DNA of 36,430 nucleotides from Nocardia vaccinii NBRC 15922 (GTDB lineage: Bacteria; Actinomycetota; Actinomycetes; Mycobacteriales; Mycobacteriaceae): NCBI RefSeq assembly GCF_001613305.1, contig NZ_BDCC01000087.1, positions 1 through 36,430 of the forward strand, read 5' to 3'. The notes below the pieces were generated by a model. That model was not told the origin of the DNA and made no database searches. It worked only from the letters and a program-made list of their open reading frames with translations. Within the stretch, counting starts at the first letter, position 1, and every line of letters begins with the position of its first letter. Below are positions 25,061 through 31,946 of this stretch, one piece after another. Both the position numbers and the translations under genes were made by a program.

Positions 25061-25533
25061 CGACCGGTCACCGACCGCAGCGCGGCGACGATCGCCTCGG
25101 GCGCTGGCGGGCACCCGGGGATCTCGACGTCGACATCGACCACCTCACCGACCGCACCCACCACCCCGTAGGCATCGGCGAACACGCCCCGGTTCAATGC
25201 ACAGTCGCCGCAGGCGAGCACGACCTTCGGACCGGGAGTCGCCGCATGCGTGCGCGTCAGCGCCTCGGCCATGTTCCGGGTCACCACCCCGGTCACCATC
25301 AACCCATCGGCATGCCGCGGCGAAGCCACCAGACGGGCCCCGTACCGCTCGGCGTCGTACACGGGCCCGAACGCACCGGAGATCTCCACTTCGCAGCCAT
25401 TGCATGAGCCCGCATCCACATGCCGCACCTGCAGCGAACCCCGCAGCGCCGCAGGCGTATCCGCCGCCCGGGGGACCTCGGGCGCCGACTCGGCGATCCG
25501 TCCCATCCGTACGATCCTGCCCAGCCAGCTCAC
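25057..25533 (-). CDS. HycG/NuoB-like iron-sulfur subunit (Rv0082-like)
   Basis: 158 residues from GTG 25533; Rv0082 is 159. NuoB/hydrogenase small-subunit type protein carrying the cluster next to the large subunit. Cysteines are in GSCNGCE (44, 47), ACGDC (108, 111) and PGCPPAP (141), enough for one [4Fe-4S] cluster. So electron transfer is conserved although the partner HycE has lost the Ni site. First gene of the operon; motif copy 4 lies about 97 bp upstream, facing the other way but nearly palindromic. Confidence 0.9.
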   Translation of the reverse strand: MSWLGRIVRMGRIAESAPEVPRAADTPAALRGSLQVRHVDAGSCNGCEVEISGAFGPVYDAERYGARLVASPRHADGLMVTGVVTRNMAEALTRTHAATPGPKVVLACGDCALNRGVFADAYGVVGAVGEVVDVDVEIPGCPPAPEAIVAALRSVTGR

Positions 25534-25629
25534 CGCCGACTACCGCCCGAACCCGGCGGCGCAGCGACCTTCAAGCACCGATACATCACCCATGCAGAGA
25601 AGGTTTAGCAGAAACCTGTACCTAGATCT

Positions 25630-25650
25630 ACTGTTTGCGCAACACTGCAA
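25630..25650 (+). promoter_or_regulatory. Regulon motif copy 4 (hyc operon / HPF pseudogene)
   Basis: ACTGTTTGC-N8-GCAA, followed by CAA, read on the plus strand. It lies in the divergent gap between the hyc operon and the decayed Rv0079-like gene. A separate inverted repeat AGGTTT-N5-AAACCT is at 25601-25617. The stretch 25585-25650 is similar to 30375-30440 upstream of the intact Rv0079-like gene. Confidence 0.65.
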
Positions 25651-25793
25651 CAAAGAAACTCGAAGAAGCGGGCCTTCCGGCTCGGCTTTCGGGATCGGCA
25701 CCGCAGGCTGGCTCCGGGCGCGCCGGTCGATATGTCGAGAACATGTCGACGATGTGATAACTGCCGACGTCGGAGCCGTGGCCGGCGTGCTCG

Positions 25794-26000
25794 TTTCCCG
25801 ACGTGGTGATGTTGACACACGGCCGGGTGGCGGCCCTCGACGGGTAACGGTTCGCCGGTGCGGCCCGCCGGGTACTGGAATGGCGTCGTGTGGCCGGCGG
25901 TGTTCGGCTGGCCGAAGTGTGACAGCAGTCCGGTGCTCATCCCGGTGCACGTGAACCTCGGTGACACCGGCGCGGATCCAGCCGCTCCCACACGGCCGCA
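25794..26000 (+). pseudogene. Decayed second copy of Rv0079-like hibernation gene
   Basis: Plus-strand translation gives FPDVVMLTHGRVAALDG, a stop, then RFAGAARRVLEWRRVAGGVRL, and after another stop and a frame change HVNLGDTGADPAA. These match the N-terminal third of the intact gene at 30551 (VIVYPHGRVPALEGERFAGAV and QVNLHVGDTPARI). Several stops, frameshifts and loss of the C-terminal domain make this a clear relic. Its upstream DNA, with motif copy 4, resembles the promoter of the intact copy. Confidence 0.7.
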
Positions 26001-26122
26001 GTGATGCGTTGCCGATCGTTACAGAAATTCGCATCCGCAAGGAGGGGGTCGTCAGTGGCCAGCTGAGCTGAAATGCACGTGCGCTGCCCCGCATCCGGCA
26101 CCGCCGCGCATTATGCAGCCTG

Positions 26123-26446
26123 TTATCCACAGTTGTCGATATTCGCGGGATGTAAAGGGCTACCGTCCGAGAGAGCAATGCTGACATCACTATCGATATA
26201 CGCGGTCTTGCCTTTGTACAAGATTCGGTACGACCGGTCGGACCCGAGGTAGCATTCGATCACAATCGGTGTCATATATTGCAGTTTCCCCAGCTCGACT
26301 GGTTCATGTTTCGAAGCGGAAGTTTTCGAGCGCAGCGGTTCTCCATAGACGGTAGCGCCATCGCGGCTGAGGATTTTTCCGTGGATATCGGAAGAACATG
26401 CCGACAAGACGGACAGTGCCGCGGCAGCAACCGCAACGGACTTCAT
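26123..26446 (-). CDS. Small lipoprotein, SH3-like
   Basis: 107 residues from ATG 26446. Signal peptide MKSVAVAAAALSVLSAC with lipobox LSAC, so the mature protein would start at Cys17 and be lipid-anchored outside the membrane. The mature part (about 90 residues) is beta-rich with GEPLRSKTSAS, VIECYLG and YRILYKGKTAYIDSDV, the layout of a bacterial SH3-like domain. No binding partner can be read off. It stands alone on the minus strand, with noncoding DNA either side. Confidence 0.6.
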   Translation of the reverse strand: MKSVAVAAAALSVLSACSSDIHGKILSRDGATVYGEPLRSKTSASKHEPVELGKLQYMTPIVIECYLGSDRSYRILYKGKTAYIDSDVSIALSDGSPLHPANIDNCG

Positions 26447-26831
26447 CAGGTTACCGATATCCGCGATTGCTCCGTGTGTCATGCCTGTCCGCCGGCAAGT
26501 TCGCCGAGGCGACGAGGGCACGGAGCATGAATCCGCTGACATGCTCGTGTACAGCTCCTTTCCGGAATTTCAATTTACCGGCCCGATCTGATGGCATGAC
26601 CGCCCGAGTGCTCGGCGGGTGCGCCGTGTGGAATCCTCAGCAATACCGCCGCCGACGCTTGACGGGGTAGTTCGGTGGTGCGGTCGCCGATATCGCGGGG
26701 CCTGACCGGTGGTCAGTGGCTTGGGCGCGGTGCGGTGCGCTCGCTCGGTTGGACGGTGAAGTCCTCCGCCACATCTGGTTCAGGAATGAGCGCGGCCCGT
26801 GAGTCCGGTCGCGCCCACGCCGCGTGGGGTG
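26447..26831. other. Intergenic, nothing recognised
   Basis: No credible gene, hairpin or motif seen. Short frames here look like shadows by composition. Confidence 0.3.
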
Positions 26832-27173
26832 TCAGGGAAGCCGGTCCAGCAGCCACCGTCCGGCTTCTTCGCTCATCCATGATGAATCCGCCGGAGGTGT
26901 GGATGCATACAGCGCGTCATCGAACGTCGACAGGCCCGGATCATTCTGCGCGGTCAGGTCTTCCACATCGGTGGTGCTGCCAGTGGCGATGTTCGAGTTC
27001 CTGGATAGGCGGGGCATGAAGTCAGGGCCGTAGCCGACCAGGATCGTATCCCGGCCGCGCTCGGCAAGTTCGTTGCCGAGAGGATACCGCGGGCCGTTCA
27101 CCACCTCGGCGAAGACTTCGAGTGATGCGGCGTCGCAGCCGCGTTCGGCAACGAGAATGACAGGCGCGGACAC
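26832..27173 (-). CDS. Esterase-like protein with internal deletion
   Basis: 113 residues from GTG 27173 (AGGA six bases upstream; TTG 27191 also possible). The N-terminal part, VILVAERGCD and then YPLGNELAERGRDTILVGYG and NSNIATG, resembles the start of alpha/beta-hydrolase-like esterases. The C-terminal part, LTAQNDPGLSTFDDALY and then AGRWLLDRLP, resembles their end. The middle with the GxSxG nucleophile is missing. So this is probably an in-frame internal-deletion remnant, catalytically dead. Family assignment by eye and tentative. Confidence 0.4.
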   Translation of the reverse strand: MSAPVILVAERGCDAASLEVFAEVVNGPRYPLGNELAERGRDTILVGYGPDFMPRLSRNSNIATGSTTDVEDLTAQNDPGLSTFDDALYASTPPADSSWMSEEAGRWLLDRLP

Positions 27174-27213
27174 CTGTGGTCCTGAGACCAAGTATGCCCA
27201 CGCGGTGCCACCG

Positions 27214-27258
27214 CTATCGAGTGTCCAAGTCCTGCGACGGTTTACTCTTGACGGCCAT
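27214..27258 (-). other. 14-codon micro-ORF with strong ribosome binding site
   Basis: ATG 27258 follows AGGAGGG with 7-nt spacing, the best Shine-Dalgarno in this part of the window. The frame encodes MAVKSKPSQDLDTR and stops 40 bp before the esterase-like start. It may be a leader peptide or the stub of a broken gene. Confidence 0.3.
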
Positions 27259-27697
27259 GATCGAACCCTCCTGCGAGTGAGCGCGAACGAACCACCGGAA
27301 ACAATCCGTGAACGTGAACTCTGCCGCCTCCCTGCGCGGGCAATCGGCGAGAAGACGCGCCACTACCGTGCTCACAGCCGCTGACCAAGCCGCAAAGCGG
27401 GTGACCACCGGACCGGAACAATGTTAGAAGACCCCCACCTCGGCGAAAAGTCCGCAAGAGTCGATTTCAGGCAACGATCGCCTGGCTGGTGATCGGACTC
27501 CGATGGCTCAGCGAAACGGGACAGCAATTTTTCGGCGCCGACTTGTGATTGTAGAGAAATGGCATGTCCTCGAGGATCCGACCGCAACTCCCAACGGCTG
27601 CCGTCACCCACTATTACCAGTGCTGCCGTACCATTCCCCAGCGGGATGGGCTCGCCACCATCTCCAACCATCCGATCGTCGGCGTCGGTCCACCGCG
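27259..27697. other. Intergenic, nothing recognised
   Basis: About 440 bp without a supported gene apart from the ribosome binding site of the micro-ORF. No RNA gene or hairpin recognised. Confidence 0.3.
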
Positions 27698-28135
27698 TCA
27701 GCCTCGGGCGGCGAACTGTTCGATACCTGCACGGATGATCATTCTGGCCTGTTCGGTGGTGCCGCGATCGGTGTGGCCGAAGCCCACGCACAGTCGCTCG
27801 ACCAGCGTGGGTGGCAGGTCGGTGAGTTCGTGGATGTCGGCGAAGCCTGGCCCGTAGCGTTCGTGCGGCACCGCTACCACAGCACGGTGTTTCGTGCCGG
27901 TGAGCAGGCCGATCGGGCGTACCGGGCGGATCGTGCCGGGTAGGGAGTCGACGTTGGTCACCAGCAGTACCCGGACCGGTTCGCCGTCGGTGTCGAGGGT
28001 TCCTGGCACCCATCCCTGCTCGCAGGGGGTCGGAGTCTGGACACCGTCGGCGGGTCGGCGGTTGCGTAGGACCGCGATCGTCACATTGATCATTTCCGGT
28101 GCGCACTCACCCGGTCCGGAGTCGTCCACGGTCAT
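27698..28135 (-). CDS. Inorganic-pyrophosphatase-like pseudoenzyme
   Basis: 145 residues from ATG 28135. The chain follows soluble family I inorganic pyrophosphatase: INVTIAVLRNR for the first strand, GTLDTDGEPVRVLLV for GDDGDPLDALVL, SLPGTIRPVRPIGLL for VFPGxxxxARPVGxx, VVAVPHERYG and DLPPTLVERL for the last strand and helix. Of the metal-binding aspartates (E. coli D65, D67, D70, D97, D102) only the first seems kept. D67 is Glu, D70 is Arg, and the DxxGxDxK loop is replaced by GTKHR. Hydrolysis of PPi is therefore unlikely. The start overlaps the upstream gene (ATGA), so the two are coupled. Role unknown; possibly regulatory or ligand-binding. Confidence 0.6.
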   Translation of the reverse strand: MTVDDSGPGECAPEMINVTIAVLRNRRPADGVQTPTPCEQGWVPGTLDTDGEPVRVLLVTNVDSLPGTIRPVRPIGLLTGTKHRAVVAVPHERYGPGFADIHELTDLPPTLVERLCVGFGHTDRGTTEQARMIIRAGIEQFAARG

Positions 28136-28476
28136 CGTCTTCCACGCTCGCCGGTTCGTGCGGTCCTGAGGGTGATGGTCAGGACGTCACCGTCGGTGCT
28201 GACCTCCACGTCGTCGAGGTAGCGGGCCCGGATGGCTTGTTCGACCAGGTGGGCGTTGTGCCTGCACAGCATGACCACGGCCATGCTGGCCGGGCCGAGG
28301 ATGTGGGTGGCGGCGTGCTCGCAGACCAGCGAATGCCCCAGTTGCGGCACTTCGAGCGTGCGCACGCCTGCTTCGAGGTCGGTGATCGTGCTGCGGCGCT
28401 GATGGCCGCTTTTCACCGGTGCGGGTGGGGTCGGGTGCGGGTGGCGAGCGCGGAATCGGTTGGGCGTCATCACCAT
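28132..28476 (-). CDS. Hypothetical protein coupled to PPase-like gene
   Basis: 114 residues from ATG 28476 (a second ATG at 28470). Proline/basic N-terminus of about 35 residues, then a compact alpha/beta part with LGHSLVCEHAATHILGPASM, HNAHLVEQAIRARYLDDVEV and DGDVLTITLRTA. Two cysteines (in LVCEH and MLCRH) and several histidines could bind a metal, but no known motif fits. It overlaps the PPase-like gene by 4 bp and follows the malic-like pseudogene on the same strand, so it probably belonged to that lost operon. Not recognised. Confidence 0.55.
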   Translation of the reverse strand: MVMTPNRFRARHPHPTPPAPVKSGHQRRSTITDLEAGVRTLEVPQLGHSLVCEHAATHILGPASMAVVMLCRHNAHLVEQAIRARYLDDVEVSTDGDVLTITLRTARTGERGRR

Positions 28477-28531
28477 GGCTGCTCCGGTGTGTGTCGTCGA
28501 ACGTTACTGGGTCTCGATGTGTGGCGCAGTG

Positions 28532-28918
28532 TCAGCGTGGGGCGGGTTGTGCGGTGGTCGTGTCCAGGATGTCGCTGATGTGGGCGGCGACGACGGGTAC
28601 CAGCCGCCGGTCGTGCAGGTGGGGCAGGGCCTGCCCGACCGGCGTGAGCAGCGCCAGCGCGTGGGCTGCTGCAGCGAGAATGTGCGGGGTGAGTGTGCGG
28701 GGTGGCGTGGCCGCACAGGGCGCTGGGAAGCCCGGGCACGGCCAGGGCGGAGTAGTCGAAGGGGTTGGCGGGTGCGGTGACGGTGCGGGCGGGCACGCTC
28801 CAGATCGGGTCCTGTGGGCCGGTGTCGACGACGATGTCGTGGTCGATGAGCAGGGTCCGCAGCAACGGCCCGCACCGGGCGTTGGTGGTGCACTGTGACA
28901 GTGGCCGCTCCGGTCGCT
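28532..28918 (-). pseudogene. Decayed malic-enzyme-like gene, 3' part
   Basis: Three reading frames together reproduce the C-terminal half of the intact protein at 14774-15649: GAATVTVHH (frame 1), LLRTLLIDHDIVVDTG and NPFDYSALAVPGLPSALCGH (frame 2), ILAAAAHALALLTPVGQAL and DRRLVPVVAAHISDIL (frame 3). The matches are to GAATVTTYQ, LLRRLLVDHDVVIDLDG, DPYDYAALPLPGLLAALCGH, LAAAARALALITPVD and DRRLTTAVARHVSRVL. At least two frameshifts and the loss of the 5' half make it a pseudogene. It joins directly to a SulP fragment upstream. Confidence 0.75.
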
Positions 28919-29129
28919 GTGATCACGGTCGAGCCGAGGCCCGAGGAGATCCCGAAGCCCAGCGCCAGCGGGAGCGCGACCAGCGCGACGATGAGCCCGG
29001 ACAGTAGGTCCGCGCCGGGGGGGCACGCACGCCCGCGCGCCAGTCGGACCAGACCGGCAACAGTGCCCGCGCGCTCACAGTGCTTGCGCCAGACCCAGTT
29101 TCGGTGACGGCGGTGGATTGATCGGTCAC
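28919..29129 (-). pseudogene. SulP-type anion transporter, 5' fragment with frameshift
   Basis: From GTG 29129 (GAAGGAG 9 nt upstream) the frame reads a polar N-terminus ending in VWSDWRAGVRA. After a G7 run at 29017-29023 the next frame continues ADLLSGLIVALVALPLALGF and GISSGLG, the first membrane segment of SulP (SLC26) transporters. The homopolymer accounts for the frame change (slippage or sequencing error). Right after GISSGLG the sequence runs into the malic-like relic, so the rest of the transporter is deleted. Promoter motif copy 5 lies 38 bp upstream. Confidence 0.7.
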
Positions 29130-29166
29130 GACGATGTTCTCCTTCGCAAAACAACTAGGTTTTGAG

Positions 29167-29187
29167 TTTAGAAAAGTTGCAATCAGT
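29167..29187 (-). promoter_or_regulatory. Regulon motif copy 5 (SulP pseudogene)
   Basis: In gene sense: ACTGATTGC-N8-TAAA. The 20 bases around it are almost the same as at pckG (copy 2), including TTTAGAAAA and the following CGAAGGAG leader. Confidence 0.65.
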
Positions 29188-29286
29188 GACGTAGTGCACC
29201 CCCTGATGGCGAGCGTGGGGTTAACTGCCGATCGCCGCCCGTGGCGGCGTCGCTGGTAAGGCGTGAGGTTCGCCACTTCCGCGCGG

Positions 29287-29318
29287 GGTCTGAGCCCAGG
29301 CCAGTTCGGGCTCAGACC
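29287..29318. repeat. Perfect 11-bp inverted repeat
   Basis: GGTCTGAGCCC-N10-GGGCTCAGACC, in the gap between divergent genes, just upstream of motif copy 6. Because both flanking genes point away from it, it is not an ordinary terminator; an operator is more likely. Confidence 0.6.
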
Positions 29319-29331
29319 ACGACCTTGGTCT

Positions 29332-29352
29332 ACTGTTTGCGAAACCGTGAAA
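29332..29352 (+). promoter_or_regulatory. Regulon motif copy 6 (alpha/beta hydrolase)
   Basis: ACTGTTTGC-N8-GAAA, 52 bp upstream of the hydrolase ATG. Left half perfect; right half has one mismatch to GCAA. Confidence 0.6.
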
Positions 29353-29357
29353 TAGGA

Positions 29358-29382
29358 GAACTTCGCACAAGTTTCGAAGTTC
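29358..29382. promoter_or_regulatory. Inverted repeat GAACTTCG-N9-CGAAGTTC
   Basis: Perfect 8-bp arms between motif copy 6 and the hydrolase start; it would fall in the mRNA leader or overlap the promoter. Either an operator or a leader hairpin. Confidence 0.45.
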
Positions 29383-29404
29383 GCTGCTATCTGAAAGAAG
29401 GACG

Positions 29405-30217
29405 ATGCCCATCGCAACCCTCAATGGGATCCGACTCAACTACGAGGTCACCGGCACCGGCCCCCTCGTCGTGATGGTCATGGGCAGCGCGAGCCCCGGC
29501 CGGGTGTGGCGGACCTACCAGGTACCCGCCCTGGTGAAGGCCGGATTCCGCGTGGCGACCTTCGACAACCGCGGCATCGCCCCCTCCGACGAGGGCGCGG
29601 CCGGAATGAGCTTCGACGATCTGGCTGCCGACACCGCCGCACTGATCGAGCATCTGGGTGCGCCCGCCCACGTCGTCGGGCACTCCATGGGGGCACGTGT
29701 GGTACAAGAACTCACCCTCGCCCGCCCCGAGCTGCTGGGCAAGGCGATCATGCTCGGCGCGGTCGGGCGCCCCCATCCGCTGGCACGCATGTTCAACGCC
29801 GGCGAACAAGCCCTGTACGACAACAACATCGCTCTACCCCCTGCCTACGCGGCAGCCGTCAAGGCCATGCTCAATCTCTCACCCGACACCCTGCAAGACC
29901 CCGACCGAGCCCAGCAGTGGCTCGACATCTTCGAATACAGTGCTGCTGCGAAGCCGTCCCCCGGCGTCCGTAGGCAGCTCGGCATGGATCGCTCCCAGGA
30001 TCGTCTCGCCGCCTACACCCATATCAAGATCACGAGCCTGGTCGTGGGATTCGCCGATGACAAGATGACACCACCGGTCTTCGGCCGTGAGGTCGCCGCG
30101 GCCATCCCCGGGGCACGCTACGTCGAGATCGAGCACTGCGGCCACTACGGCTACCTGGAACGCCCTGAGGAGGTCAACCGCATCATCATCGACTTCCTGA
30201 CCACGACAACCAGGTAG
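29405..30217 (+). CDS. Alpha/beta hydrolase
   Basis: 270 residues from ATG 29405 with AGAAGG upstream. Typical alpha/beta-hydrolase fold: FDNRGIAPSD after strand 4, nucleophile elbow GHSMG with Ser94, acid probably Asp218 or Asp219 in GFADDKMTPP, and His247 in HCGHYGYLERPEEV. The triad is complete, so it is an active esterase, lactonase or C-C hydrolase; the substrate cannot be told. Motif copy 6 and two inverted repeats precede it, which ties it to the dormancy-like regulon of this locus. Transcribed alone; a GC hairpin follows about 100 bp after the stop. Confidence 0.88.
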   Translation: MPIATLNGIRLNYEVTGTGPLVVMVMGSASPGRVWRTYQVPALVKAGFRVATFDNRGIAPSDEGAAGMSFDDLAADTAALIEHLGAPAHVVGHSMGARVVQELTLARPELLGKAIMLGAVGRPHPLARMFNAGEQALYDNNIALPPAYAAAVKAMLNLSPDTLQDPDRAQQWLDIFEYSAAAKPSPGVRRQLGMDRSQDRLAAYTHIKITSLVVGFADDKMTPPVFGREVAAAIPGARYVEIEHCGHYGYLERPEEVNRIIIDFLTTTTR

Positions 30218-30314
30218 CCGAACGCCGGAATCGGCACGCGCACAACACAACCAGCCAGAGAGCCCCGACCCGGGCCCGGGGTTCGACGCCCCGACCGATC
30301 CGTACCATCGGTCG

Positions 30315-30337
30315 CCGCCAGCCGCCGCGGCTGGCGG
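30315..30337. terminator. GC hairpin CCGCCAGCC-N5-GGCTGGCGG
   Basis: Perfect 9-bp stem, 5-nt loop, 98 bp after the hydrolase stop and before the next promoter. No T-tract. Confidence 0.5.
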
Positions 30338-30419
30338 TCGATCCCGGTGGTCAGTCACGGCAGCTTCCAGGAGAACATCACCCACGGACAGAAGGTTCAG
30401 AAAAGCCCACGATCCAGTC

Positions 30420-30440
30420 ACTATTTGCATAAAGATGCAA
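30420..30440 (+). promoter_or_regulatory. Regulon motif copy 7 (Rv0079-like gene)
   Basis: ACTATTTGC-N8-GCAA. It also contains the tight palindrome TTGCAT-AAAG-ATGCAA (30425-30440). A CATAAT -10-like box follows near 30455-30460, so a bound repressor would cover the -35 area. Confidence 0.65.
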
Positions 30441-30550
30441 TGAATAAATTGCGCATAATAGAGCCTTTCGACCCTTTCCGGGTGTCCGAGCGGTGAGGCA
30501 CCCTGATCGGGCCGACCGGGGGTGCAGGGCGGAGAAACCAGGAGGGTGTG

Positions 30551-31336
30551 GTGTCGGGTGAGTCGCATCCATGGGAGTCGACGGTGTTTGCGAACGTGAT
30601 CGTGTACCCGCACGGCAGGGTCCCTGCCCTGGAAGGTGAACGATTCGCCGGTGCGGTCGGCCGGCTGCTGGACCGCCTCGAGGTCGGCGGCGGCGCCCGG
30701 CTGCGGATCACCGGCCCGGATACCGGCGACGGCGGCCCGTTTCTGGTCCAGGTGAACCTGCACGTCGGTGACACACCGGCACGGATCCAGACACTCACAC
30801 ACGGCCCGGGTGACGCGCTACCGGTCGTGGTGCGACTCGAACAGCTGATCACCGTGATCCGGTCACCGTGGCAACCCAGACCATGGCCCGATCTCACCCG
30901 GCCACCCCTCGATACCCCGGGGCCGGGACAACTGGCCCGCCGCAAATCGGTCCCGCTGGCGGCCGGCCGACCGGCGGGGGCCGTCGCGGTGATGGACGCG
31001 ATGGACTACGACGTGCACCTGTTCACCGACGCCGCCACCGGCCAGGACGCCATCGTCTACCGCGCCGGGCCGTCGGGGGTGCGGCTGGCCCGCCAGCACG
31101 GCGCGCAACCTTCACATTCGACTCCAGGTGAGCCGGGACCATTCACGGTCAATCCCCGCCCGGCACCGGCGCTTACCGAAACCGCCGCCGTGGACCGGGT
31201 GTGCGAGCAGGGACTGCCGTTCCTGTTCTACACCGACCCGAGTTCGGGCCGCGGGCATCTGCTGTACCGCCGCTACGACACCGGCCTGACCCTGCTCACA
31301 CCCACTGACGGCGAGGCTCGCGCCACCAGCGCGTAA
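30551..31336 (+). CDS. Rv0079-like ribosome hibernation / dormancy translation inhibitor
   Basis: 261 residues from GTG 30551, 5 nt after AGGAGG (GTG 30548 also in frame). Homologous along its length to Rv0079 (DATIN) of M. tuberculosis: an N-terminal S30AE-like part (RFAGAVGRLLDRLE, VQVNLHVGDTPARI), a linker with RPWPDLTRPPLDTP, then two C-terminal repeats related to the long-HPF C-terminal domain (AMDAMDYDVHLFTDAATGQD and EQGLPFLFYTDPSSGRG with LLYRRYD). Long HPF proteins bind the 30S subunit and dimerise 70S ribosomes during stasis; Rv0079 is a hypoxia (DosR) regulon member. Motif copy 7 and a promoter-like box lie upstream. In M. tuberculosis it is close to Rv0081, as here. Confidence 0.85.
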   Translation: MSGESHPWESTVFANVIVYPHGRVPALEGERFAGAVGRLLDRLEVGGGARLRITGPDTGDGGPFLVQVNLHVGDTPARIQTLTHGPGDALPVVVRLEQLITVIRSPWQPRPWPDLTRPPLDTPGPGQLARRKSVPLAAGRPAGAVAVMDAMDYDVHLFTDAATGQDAIVYRAGPSGVRLARQHGAQPSHSTPGEPGPFTVNPRPAPALTETAAVDRVCEQGLPFLFYTDPSSGRGHLLYRRYDTGLTLLTPTDGEARATSA

Positions 31337-31443
31337 CCGCCTGACTGGCCAACCTGTCAGTGAATCTGAGACGCTTGCTCAGCTCGATCTGGCGCCCCAT
31401 GAGACCGCGATCGAGGTTCCGAAGATCAGAAGGACGTTCTACG

Positions 31444-31770
31444 GTGCTCTACCTACCGGCTGAGCCATCGCCCTGGGGCAATGTGTTCCGCAACTGTGCA
31501 CAGGAAGCGTTTCACCTCGAAGTCCGAGACGCCTATATGGTGCCCGCAGAATCGGAGCGGTTTCGGCGATTCCTCGACGGGCAGCCCGCGCTGCCGGACG
31601 ACGAGTACAAGAACAGCTGGAACGACCTGATTCGGGAGACCACCGGACGCGGGGTCAGCGTGAGCAGGGTTCATGTGGTGACAGTTCCGCACACCGACTG
31701 CCACCGTTGACTGCTGTCCGTCACCGGCAGTAATACCGCAGCGAGAGAAGACATCTATGTGATCGGCGAG
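31444..31770 (+). pseudogene. DUF6879-family protein with premature stop
   Basis: From GTG 31444 (AGAAGGA upstream) the frame gives 88 residues with the DUF6879 core: FRNCAQEAFHLEVRDAYMVP, ESERFRRFLDGQP, SWNDLIRETTGRGVSVSRVH, then VVTVPHTD. It ends at TGA 31708, where relatives have Trp followed by a strand and ED motif. Reading through the stop gives LLSVTGSNTAAREDIYVI, which fits the family, so the stop is a nonsense mutation (TGG to TGA). After that the match fades. DUF6879 proteins usually partner with a Scr1-like HTH gene, not seen here. Confidence 0.6.
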
Positions 31771-31946
31771 CCGTGTGTGGATGTGAAGGACCGCTGGCCC
31801 GGAGGATGTGCCACGTGTATTCGAAGCCTTCGCCGCCGCTTTCGGTCGTCGTAGCGCGCGCACACGGCGAAGCTCCTCCACAGGCCGGTGTCGCGCAACA
31901 GGAGTCGGAGGCGGAACCGCGGTGACCAGACGAAAGACGAGGAGAG

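Noticed and set aside
26675..27019. Plus-strand 114-codon frame
   Set aside because: Opposite the esterase-like gene; composition is Arg/Ser-rich and no motif is visible.
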